Below, piece by piece: positions 31,930 through 39,391 of a DNA stretch of 64,000 nucleotides. The notes beneath the pieces were generated by a model. The model was not told the origin of the DNA, searched no databases, and saw only the letters and a list, made by a program, of their open reading frames with translations. A program made the position numbers and the translations under genes. Origin of the DNA: Streptomyces mangrovisoli (GTDB taxonomy: Bacteria > Actinomycetota > Actinomycetes > Streptomycetales > Streptomycetaceae); the NCBI RefSeq assembly GCF_000974985.2, contig NZ_LAVA02000026.1, positions 1 to 64,000 of the forward strand, given 5' to 3'. How positions within the stretch are numbered: the stretch's first letter is position 1; each line of letters begins with the position of its first letter.

Positions 31930-31952
31930 TTGTCAGTGGCGGGACCTACCGT
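31930..31952 (+). promoter_or_regulatory. RecA-NDp (PafBC-type) promoter element for the SWIM gene
   Basis: TTGTCAGTGGC, six bases (GGGACC), then TACCGT, followed by seven bases and the ATG at 31960. It matches the DNA-damage promoter consensus and would give a leaderless mRNA. The box is an exact inverted copy of the minus-strand one (11-bp arms 31871-31881 and 31929-31939). Confidence 0.75.
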
Positions 31953-31959
31953 CGGGGAC

Positions 31960-33315
31960 ATGACTCAGCAGGGGGTGCGCTGGACGGCGGACCAGGTGCT
32001 GGCACTGGCGCCTGACGACTCGTCACGCAAAGCGGGAAGCAAACTCGGCGCGGCCGGCCCGTGGTCGGAGGCCGGGAGTTCCGACGAGGGCACGGTGTGG
32101 GGGCTGTGCCGGGGCAGCGGCGGCAAGCCGTACCAGACGGTCGTCGACATCGCGGACGCGGCCGGGCCCGCGTACAAGTGCAGTTGTCCGAGCCGCAAGT
32201 TCCCGTGCAAGCACGCGATCGGACTGCTGCTGCTGTGGGCGGGCGGCCCCGGCGCGGTGCCGACGGCCGAGCCGCCGGGGTGGGCCGAGCAGTGGCTCGA
32301 AGGCCGCCGCAAACGGGCCGAGAGTAAAAGGGGAGAGGCGGCGGCCGGTCCATCGGCCGGATCCGCCGATCCCGAGGCGGCGCGACGCCGGGCGGAGCGC
32401 CGCGCCGAGCGGGTCACCGCGGGGGCGACAGAGCTGGAGCAGCGCCTCTCCGACCTGCTGCGCGCCGGCCTGGCGACCGCCGGCGAGCGGGGGTACGGCC
32501 TGTGGGAGGAGACCGCGGCCCGCATGGTCGACGCGCAGGCACCCGGACTCGCCGCCCGAGCGCGGGAGTTGGGCGCGATCCCGGACTCCGGGCCGGGCTG
32601 GCCGGTACGGCTGCTGGAGGAGTGCGCGCTGCTCCACCTCCTCGACCAGGGCTGGCTGCGCCGGGACCGGCTGCCCGCCGGTCTCGCGGCGACGGTCCGC
32701 TCCCGTATCGGCCTGCCCGCCTCCGCCGACGGTCCGCCGGTGCGCGACACCTGGCTGGTCCTCGCGCAGTACGACACGGCCGACGCGAAGTTGACGACCC
32801 GGCGGATCTGGCTGCACGGCGTCGGCTCGGGCCGTGACGCGCTGCTCCTCTCTTATGGGGCGGCCGGCCGCTCCCCCGAACTGGCGCTGCCGGTGGGGCT
32901 GGCGCTGGAGGCGGAGCTGTCGGCCTATCCGGGTGCCGGGCAGCCGCGTGCCGCCCTCGGCGAGCAGTTCGCGGCCCCCGCCCCGACCTCGGTGCGGCCG
33001 CCGGGGAGGACCCCGCGTGAGGCCGTCGCACGGTACGGCGAGGCGCTGCGGGACGACCCCTGGCTGGACGCGGTCCCGGTCACCCTGGAGCGGGTGATCC
33101 CCGCGCCGGACGGCGACTCCTGGCAACTGGCGGACGCCGACGGGGACACGGCGCTGCCGCTCGCCCCCGCGGCCCTGTCCCGGCCGGGCCTGTGGCGGCT
33201 GGCCGCGCTGTCGGGCGGCGCACCGGTGACGGTCTTCGGCGAGTGCGGCCACCGGGGATTCACCCCGCTGACGGCCTGGCCGGAGAAAACGGGGGAGGCG
33301 GTGGCGCTGTGCTGA
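31960..33315 (+). CDS. SWIM zinc-finger protein
   Basis: The 451-residue protein has a SWIM finger CSC-x6-CKH (C74, C76, C83, H85) near the N-terminus, a charged coiled-coil-like segment (about 110-165, RRKRAESKR / EAARRRAERRAERV) and a long C-terminal domain of no known function. SWIM fingers bind DNA or protein. It is divergent from moxR with a damage-type promoter directly before ATG 31960. It is coupled or close to the DUF5691 gene. The set SWIM, DUF5691, MoxR, DUF5682, VWA recurs together in actinobacteria as far as I recall. Confidence 0.9.
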   Translation: MTQQGVRWTADQVLALAPDDSSRKAGSKLGAAGPWSEAGSSDEGTVWGLCRGSGGKPYQTVVDIADAAGPAYKCSCPSRKFPCKHAIGLLLLWAGGPGAVPTAEPPGWAEQWLEGRRKRAESKRGEAAAGPSAGSADPEAARRRAERRAERVTAGATELEQRLSDLLRAGLATAGERGYGLWEETAARMVDAQAPGLAARARELGAIPDSGPGWPVRLLEECALLHLLDQGWLRRDRLPAGLAATVRSRIGLPASADGPPVRDTWLVLAQYDTADAKLTTRRIWLHGVGSGRDALLLSYGAAGRSPELALPVGLALEAELSAYPGAGQPRAALGEQFAAPAPTSVRPPGRTPREAVARYGEALRDDPWLDAVPVTLERVIPAPDGDSWQLADADGDTALPLAPAALSRPGLWRLAALSGGAPVTVFGECGHRGFTPLTAWPEKTGEAVALC

Positions 33316-33377
33316 CCCGGACGCGGGACGCCGGGGAGAGGCCACCCGGGGCGACGGACACGGCCGGAGACACGGCC

Positions 33378-33500
<123 letters not shown>

Positions 33501-33533
33501 AAGGCAACGCCGATCGACCAGGAAGGGACCCGC

Positions 33534-35177
33534 GTGAACAGGACGTCCGCTCCCGACCGACCCGCCGCCCAGGCGGCCCCGGCCGCCTGGGAGGAGCTGG
33601 TCACCTCGGCGCTGCTCGGCACCGACCGCCGCCCACCCGCCACCGGTGGGCCGCGCCGCGCGGCCCCGGTGGCCCTGCTGGACGCGGCGGCCCTGGAGAC
33701 CGTACGACGGCGGGCCGGTCTGCGCGCCGCACCGGCGGTACGGCGCCCGGACCCCGCGGCCGATGACCCGCGGCCCGCCCTCCCGGCCGCCGCGGCCCGC
33801 CGCCTCGCGCTGCTGCTCGCCGACCGCCCCGGCACCGGTTCGGGCGGCCGCCGGGGCACCTCGCCGGACCTGAAGGAACTGCTCCCGCAATGGCTCGCGG
33901 CGGCGAACGGGCATGGCTACGCCGCCCCCGCCGAGTCGCTGCCCGCCCTGCTGGACGCGGCGCGGGGGCGGACCGACCTGCGGCCCGCGGCGCTGACGTT
34001 CGCCGGGCCCCGGGCACTGTGGCTGGCCCGGCTCAACCCGGACTGGCGGTTCGCCCTGCGGGCCGCGCCGGGCGGCGCCGCGGCGCCCGGTCCGGACACT
34101 CCCGAGCGCGTCCGGCAGGTGTGGGAGGAAGGGCTGTTCTCCGAGCGGGTCGCCCTGCTCTCGGCGCTCCGCTCCCGTGACGCCGCCGCGGCGCGCGAAC
34201 TGCTCGTGGCGTCGTGGGCGACGGAGCGGGCGGAGGACCGGCTGATGTTCCTCGACTCGCTGCGCACCGGGCTTTACGCGGACGACGAACCGTTCCTGGA
34301 GGCGGCCCTGTCCGACCGCAGCCGCAATGTGCGGGCGACGGCGGCGGAGCTGCTGTCGGCGCTGCCCGCGTCGGCCCTCGCACGGCGGATGGCGGCGCGG
34401 GCCGGCTCCTGCGTGTCCGTGGACCGCACGCGGGACGTACCGGCGATCGTCGTGGAGGCCCCGCTCGAGTGCGACACCAGCATGGAGCGGGACGGTGTGG
34501 TGGCCAAGCCGCCCACGGGCCGTGGTCAACGATCCTGGTGGCTCGGCCAGTTGGTGGAGGCGGCATCGCTCGGGTCGTGGTCGCGGCGGCTCGGCGGGCG
34601 GTCACCGCGGGAGATCGTCGCGCTGCCGGTGGCCGACGGCTGGCAGGCGGAGCTCCATGCCGCCTGGTGCCGGGCGGCGGTGCGGCAGGACGACGCCGAG
34701 TGGTCCCGGGCGCTGCTCGGCGCCCCGTCGGCGCCGGAGGCGGGCGGGCCGGGGGCGGTGTCCCTGGCCGAGCGCGCCAAGCTGCTCGGCACGCTCGCCA
34801 CCGCCGAACGGGCCGAGTGGGTGGCCGGGTTCATCGCGACGCACGGACTGTCCGAGGCGTTCCAGCTGCTCGGGGTGTGCGCGGTGCCGTGGGCCGGGCC
34901 ACTGGGGCGGGCCGTCGTGGACGCCCTCGACATCGCACGGGACGCGGGGAGCTACCCATGGAGTTTCAGTGGTGTGATGGGGCTGGCCGAGCGCTGTCTG
35001 GACCCCGCGGAGGCCGGCCGGCTGGAGGGCCTGCTCGCGGTCCCGGACGAGTCCGAGGACGCCGCGCCGGGAGCCGGCGGCTACTGGGCGGAGGCGTTCC
35101 AGCGGCTGATGACCACCTTGCGGCTGCGCGCGACGATGTCCGAGGAACTCGCCCCGCCCCGCCCGTCGGGGCCGTAG
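33534..35177 (+). CDS. DUF5691 family protein
   Basis: The 547-residue protein begins with the conserved AAWEELVTSALLGTDRRPP and has the family blocks LWLARLNPDWRFALR, WEEGLFSERVALLSALRSRD and LSDRSRNVRATAAELLSALP (HEAT-like helices). Function unknown; associated with SWIM/MoxR clusters. I choose GTG 33534 because AAGGGACC precedes it and the conserved domain follows at once. GTG 33309, overlapping the SWIM stop, would add a 75-residue Ala/Pro repeat and is the alternative. Confidence 0.82.
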   Translation: MNRTSAPDRPAAQAAPAAWEELVTSALLGTDRRPPATGGPRRAAPVALLDAAALETVRRRAGLRAAPAVRRPDPAADDPRPALPAAAARRLALLLADRPGTGSGGRRGTSPDLKELLPQWLAAANGHGYAAPAESLPALLDAARGRTDLRPAALTFAGPRALWLARLNPDWRFALRAAPGGAAAPGPDTPERVRQVWEEGLFSERVALLSALRSRDAAAARELLVASWATERAEDRLMFLDSLRTGLYADDEPFLEAALSDRSRNVRATAAELLSALPASALARRMAARAGSCVSVDRTRDVPAIVVEAPLECDTSMERDGVVAKPPTGRGQRSWWLGQLVEAASLGSWSRRLGGRSPREIVALPVADGWQAELHAAWCRAAVRQDDAEWSRALLGAPSAPEAGGPGAVSLAERAKLLGTLATAERAEWVAGFIATHGLSEAFQLLGVCAVPWAGPLGRAVVDALDIARDAGSYPWSFSGVMGLAERCLDPAEAGRLEGLLAVPDESEDAAPGAGGYWAEAFQRLMTTLRLRATMSEELAPPRPSGP

Positions 35178-35277
35178 CGGAACACCCCCGCGCGGACCAG
35201 GGCGGACCCACGCCCGTCGCCGGGACGGCCGTAGCCGCCCGGGCCGACCTGGCCGCACCCCGCCCGCCCCACATCAC

Positions 35278-35470
35278 CGGGTCCGCCGGGTCAGCCCGAT
35301 CGGTGAGGTCGGCCCGATCGGTCAGGTCGGCCCGGCGGGTCAGGGCAGCCCTGTGGGCCAGGTCAGCCAGGTGGGCCAAGTCGGTCAAGTCGGCCCAGCC
35401 GGCAGGATCAACCCGCCCCGCCGGATCGGCCCGTTCAACCCGATCGGCCGGATCAGCCGGATCGCTTCGG
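35278..35470. repeat. Degenerate tandem repeat cluster 3' of DUF5691 and icmB
   Basis: Roughly a dozen imperfect units built from GGTCAG/GGTCGG and CCCGATCGG fill the interval between the convergent ends of DUF5691 and icmB. No gene or clear hairpin is seen in 35178-35470. Confidence 0.5.
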
Positions 35471-35887
35471 TCAGGACGAGGCCGGCTGGCGGACGTTCGC
35501 CCGGACCCAGTCCACGATGGACTGCGTGGTCGCCCCCGGGGTGAAGATCGCCGCGACGCCCTTCTCCTTGAGCGCGGGGATGTCGTCCTCGGGAATGATG
35601 CCGCCGCCGAAGACGAGGATGTCCCCCGCCTCGCGCTCCGCGAGCAGGTCGATCACCGCCGCGAAGAGCGTGTTGTGCGCGCCGGAGAGGATCGACAGGC
35701 CGATCGCGTCGGCGTCCTCCTGGATCGCCGTGGCGACGATCTGCTCGGGCGTCTGGTGCAGCCCGGTGTAGATGACCTCCATGCCGGCGTCGCGCAGCGC
35801 CCGCGCGATCACCTTGGCCCCGCGGTCGTGGCCGTCGAGCCCCGGCTTGGCCACGACCACGCGGATCGGACCGGCTGCCACACCCAT
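35471..35887 (-). CDS. icmB: Coenzyme B12-binding small subunit of isobutyryl-/methylmalonyl-CoA-type mutase
   Basis: A 138-residue stand-alone cobalamin-binding domain: DGHDRGAK gives the base-off/His-on D-x-H-x-x-G motif (D18, H20, G23), followed by GLSILSGAH and VFGGGIIP. Length and standalone form match IcmB, which pairs with a separate large subunit encoded elsewhere, converting isobutyryl-CoA and n-butyryl-CoA. It is not distinguishable by sequence from other small mutase subunits. ATG 35887 has GGAGG five bases before it. Confidence 0.85.
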   Translation of the reverse strand: MGVAAGPIRVVVAKPGLDGHDRGAKVIARALRDAGMEVIYTGLHQTPEQIVATAIQEDADAIGLSILSGAHNTLFAAVIDLLAEREAGDILVFGGGIIPEDDIPALKEKGVAAIFTPGATTQSIVDWVRANVRQPASS

Positions 35888-36513
35888 CACTGCCTCCATG
35901 AAGCGACTACATCCATCCGTACCGGATCTACCGGATCCATCCGTACCGAGAAGCTCGGCGCATGTCGAGCACTTGCCCCATGCCGTGCATATCTCTCATG
36001 GCACGTAAACCGCTCGAGGCGTACCATCCGCCCCTCACAGGCCACCGGCCGGTCAAGTGAACGAACGTTATCTCCAGCATCCCGCAACCGGCAGTTTCGC
36101 GGCGCGGACCGAGGGGGAAATCACACGGTGGGACACGTTCGCCGCGCTCCGCTCCAGGACCTCGCGGCCCACGGGCCGCATGATCCTGCGGACCGCGGAC
36201 CGCGCCGGGAGCCAGCGCATCAGGAGCCGCAACGGAGTCGCCGCAGCACCGCGCCGCAGGCCGCGCGGACGGCTGGTGCGGCACTTCGACGAGTGCACGA
36301 AGGGCACGCAGAACTGGTTGGACGGGACAGCGGGGGAACCCGTCGTCCCACCGGCAGGCCACCTCGTCGCAGCACCACCGGCGCCACCCGCGCCACCTGC
36401 CGCACCCAGCTCACGCGGACCGTCCGCGCGCCGTCGGTCACCTCCGCCGTGGTCTCCCACGAGGGCACACGGGGGACGAAGCCGTCCTCACGCGTGCCGA
36501 CAGGAGGTCGGCC
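35888..36513. other. 626-bp interval without supportable gene
   Basis: Between the divergent icmB and lipase genes. Several frames are open on both strands but none has a ribosome-binding site plus a recognisable product, and codon-position composition is mixed. I see no clear hairpin or operator. Confidence 0.4.
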
Positions 36514-37383
36514 ATGATGGTCACCCGGGTGGTGCAGCCCTTCGTTCCCCTCTGCCGGCGCCTGCTTCCGGTCAGGCTGACCGGGCTGTCCCTGGCCCTC
36601 CTCAAGGCGACCGCGCTGGAGATCGCCATCCTGGCGGGACACCTCTTCCTCTATCCGGCCGGCATCGTCCAGGAACGCCGCGGCCCCGGGCCGCTGCTCG
36701 ACCCGCCCGAGGGCACCGCGCAGCTGCCGACGGAGGCCAAGCCGCCCGTCGTCCTGCTGCACGGCTTCATCGACAACCGCTCGGTCTTCGTGATGCTGCG
36801 GCGCAGCCTCGCCCAGCACGGCAGACAGCGCGTCGAATGCCTCAACTACTCGCCGCTGACCTGCGACATCCGGGCCGCCGCCGAGCTGCTCGGCCGCCAT
36901 GTGGAGGACATCTGCGAGCGCACCGGCAGCCGGCACGTGGACGTCGTGGGGCACAGCCTGGGCGGCCTGATCGCCCGGTACTACGTCCAGCGGCTCGGCG
37001 GTGACCTGCGCGTCCGCACCCTCGTGACGCTCGGGACCCCGCACTCGGGCACGAAGGTCGCCCCGCTGGCCAACGCCCACCCGATCGTCCGGCAGATGCG
37101 CCCCGGCTCGGATCTGGTCGAGGAGCTGGCCCGCCCGGCACCCGGATGCCGTACGCACTTCGTCAGTTTCTGGAGCGACCTCGACCACCTCATGGACCCG
37201 CTGGAGACCGCCCAGATCGACCACCCGGATCTCCTGGTGCAGAACGTGCAGGTGACGGGCGTGGGGCATCTCGCCCTCCCGGTGCATCCGGCGGTCGCGA
37301 CCGGCATACGGCAGGCCCTCGACACCGCGCACCCCGGAGAACCGACGGCCGGGCATGGCAAGGGCGGCCTGACCGTCGCCTGA
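36514..37383 (+). CDS. Alpha/beta-hydrolase lipase/esterase
   Basis: The 289-residue protein has an N-terminal hydrophobic segment (about res 24-50) that could be a signal anchor, the oxyanion HG in VVLLHGFIDNRS, the nucleophile elbow GHSLGG (S148), and VTLGTPHSGTKVAP, placing it in the bacterial lipase (triacylglycerol lipase-like) group. The His is likely in the GVGHLALP segment near residue 250. ATG 36514 (followed by a second ATG) has a GGAGG seven bases upstream. It is probably membrane-associated or secreted; substrate unknown. Confidence 0.88.
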   Translation: MMVTRVVQPFVPLCRRLLPVRLTGLSLALLKATALEIAILAGHLFLYPAGIVQERRGPGPLLDPPEGTAQLPTEAKPPVVLLHGFIDNRSVFVMLRRSLAQHGRQRVECLNYSPLTCDIRAAAELLGRHVEDICERTGSRHVDVVGHSLGGLIARYYVQRLGGDLRVRTLVTLGTPHSGTKVAPLANAHPIVRQMRPGSDLVEELARPAPGCRTHFVSFWSDLDHLMDPLETAQIDHPDLLVQNVQVTGVGHLALPVHPAVATGIRQALDTAHPGEPTAGHGKGGLTVA

Positions 37384-37639
37384 CAGCGGCCCGACGGCGT
37401 ACCCCTACACCGCCCCGAGACACCCGTCCCGGGGCGCTCAGAGGCCCCAAAGACCCCTCACAGCCTCGAACAATCTTCGAACACAGAGCCAAACCCTTGC
37501 CCGTGGTCCCCCGAAACACGGCCGAATGCCCGTTTCCTGCGGGCACGAAACCTGTGGAAGATTGTCGCGCCCGCATACCGCCGGGTACAGTCGCCGCACT
37601 GCTCTGCCGGCCCCTGTAGTCGAGGCGAAAGAGAAGTTG

Positions 37640-39289
37640 GTGAACGACCGTCACCCGTCGGGGACCATGACCTCCCCGGCACCGGCTTCCGACGCCGCCG
37701 CCTCGACGCCCTACGCGTACGGCGGCCAGGAAGCCCAGTACGGCGACTTCACCACGTACGGCGGCTACGACACCGGCGGTTACGCCACCGGCCACGCCAC
37801 CACGGCCTATGCGGCCGATCCGCTCTTCGGCGACCTGCAGGGCCAGACCCCGGTCGTGGACGCGTACGGCAACGCGGCGTGGACCTCCGACGGAGGGCAG
37901 TCCGCGCAGCACGACCCCTATGCGGCCCAGCAGCACACCGCCTACGCCGGCACCGGCTACGACACCTCCGGTTACGACACCTCCGGTTACGACGCCTCCG
38001 CGTACGGCACCGCCGGATACGACAGTGCCGGATACGACAGCGGCGCCTACGACGCGACGGCCTGGGCCACCGGCCGGCAGGGGCTCGCCGCCGTACCGCC
38101 GCAGGCCGCGCCCGCGGACCCGTCCGGACAGTGGGACGCGAGCGGCTGGCAGCAGCCCGCCGGCACCGCCGACGCCACCCAGCACTGGGAGTGGGGCACC
38201 CAGACCTTCGAGACCGCCGCCTACGACACCACGCAGTGGAACACCGACGGCGGCCCCACGGACCACGCCGGTTCCGACGAATACGGCCAGACCACCGAGT
38301 ACGAGCAGACCTCGGACCACGAGCAGGCCACCGAGTACGGACAGGCCGCCGACCACCCGCAGGCCACTGACTACGGGCAGGCCGAAGAGTACGACCAGGC
38401 CGGGGAGTACGACCAGGCCGCCGGGCACGACGACGCCGATCCGGGCCCGCAGGACGGCCCCGGCGACACCGGCGAACTGCCCGCGGTCACCGAACTCCTG
38501 GAGGATCAGGAGGAGTTCACCCCCGCGGCCCGGCCGGGCGGCCGCGCCGCGTCCCGCTCGCGGCGCCGTTCGCCCGCGAAGCGCTCGGCGCTGCTGACGG
38601 TGGCCGTGCCCTCGGTGTGCGTGATGGGCGTGGCCGGTATCGCCGCCGCCAACGTCGGCCCCTTCGCCGGCGGTGACAAGGACACCTCGGCCTCCGCCTC
38701 CGACGCGCAGTCGGTGAAGCCGTCCGCCGCGAACAACAAGCTGGACGCCCAGCTGAAGAGCGTGTCGGCCGGTGCCGACGACTTCGCCGACCGGGCCAGC
38801 CGCACCCAGGAACGCATCGACCTCAAGGCCGAGCAGGACGCCGAGAAGAAGAAGGCGGCGGAGGAAGCGGCCCGCAAGGAACGGCTCCGGCCGAAGTTCG
38901 CGATCCCGGTCACCCAGAAGGGGCTCAGCGCCTACTTCGGCCAGGCGGGCGTGAACTGGATGTCCGTGCACACCGGTATCGACTTCCCGGTGTCGTACGG
39001 CACGACGGTCATGGCCGCGACGGACGGTGTGGTCTCCACCAAGTGGAACAGCGCCTACGGCAACATGATGATCGTGACGGCGAAGGACGGCACGGAGACC
39101 TGGTACTGCCACCTCTCCAGCTACCGCGTCGCCGCCGGAACCACCGTCAAGGCCGGGGACCCCATCGCGTACTCCGGGAACTCCGGCAACTCCACGGGCC
39201 CGCACCTGCACTTCGAGGTCCGTCCGGCCGGGGGTTCGCCGATAGACCCTCTGCCGTGGCTGCGCAGCCACGGGCTCGACCCGACCTGA
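37640..39289 (+). CDS. M23-family peptidoglycan metallopeptidase
   Basis: A 549-residue protein. A Tyr/Gly/Asp/Gln-rich cytosolic region with repeated GYDTSGYDTSGYDAS-like and EYGQ/DYGQ units (res 10-280) leads through a basic stretch to one membrane helix (about 315-338), a coiled-coil segment (EQDAEKKKAAEEAARKERL) and a C-terminal LytM/M23 domain with zinc ligands in VHTGIDFP and GPHLHFEV. It should cleave peptide cross-bridges in the wall. GTG 37640 gives the start NDRHPSG that I recall for Streptomyces orthologues. The 37384-37639 leader has only short weak hairpins. Confidence 0.88.
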   Translation: MNDRHPSGTMTSPAPASDAAASTPYAYGGQEAQYGDFTTYGGYDTGGYATGHATTAYAADPLFGDLQGQTPVVDAYGNAAWTSDGGQSAQHDPYAAQQHTAYAGTGYDTSGYDTSGYDASAYGTAGYDSAGYDSGAYDATAWATGRQGLAAVPPQAAPADPSGQWDASGWQQPAGTADATQHWEWGTQTFETAAYDTTQWNTDGGPTDHAGSDEYGQTTEYEQTSDHEQATEYGQAADHPQATDYGQAEEYDQAGEYDQAAGHDDADPGPQDGPGDTGELPAVTELLEDQEEFTPAARPGGRAASRSRRRSPAKRSALLTVAVPSVCVMGVAGIAAANVGPFAGGDKDTSASASDAQSVKPSAANNKLDAQLKSVSAGADDFADRASRTQERIDLKAEQDAEKKKAAEEAARKERLRPKFAIPVTQKGLSAYFGQAGVNWMSVHTGIDFPVSYGTTVMAATDGVVSTKWNSAYGNMMIVTAKDGTETWYCHLSSYRVAAGTTVKAGDPIAYSGNSGNSTGPHLHFEVRPAGGSPIDPLPWLRSHGLDPT

Positions 39290-39298
39290 CGAGGCCGC

Positions 39299-39316
39299 CG
39301 CTCCGGCACCGGAGCG
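39299..39316. terminator. Short hairpin between M23 gene and pcrA
   Basis: CGCTCCGG-CA-CCGGAGCG in the 102-bp gap between two convergent genes. Confidence 0.45.
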
Positions 39317-39391
39317 AAGGCCCCTCCCCGGGCCACGGCGTCAGCCGAGGCCAAGGGCACAGCCACGGCCGCCTTGCGGCCGCGGCCGGAG

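Noticed and set aside
36057..37004. Plus-strand frame of about 315 codons overlapping the lipase start
   Set aside because: Out of frame with the lipase, no ribosome-binding site, and the second half is a shadow of the lipase.
37384..37639. Possible c-di-AMP (ydaO) riboswitch before the M23 peptidase
   Set aside because: The conserved aptamer blocks are not visible; only short, weak hairpins are present. A covariance-model search would decide.
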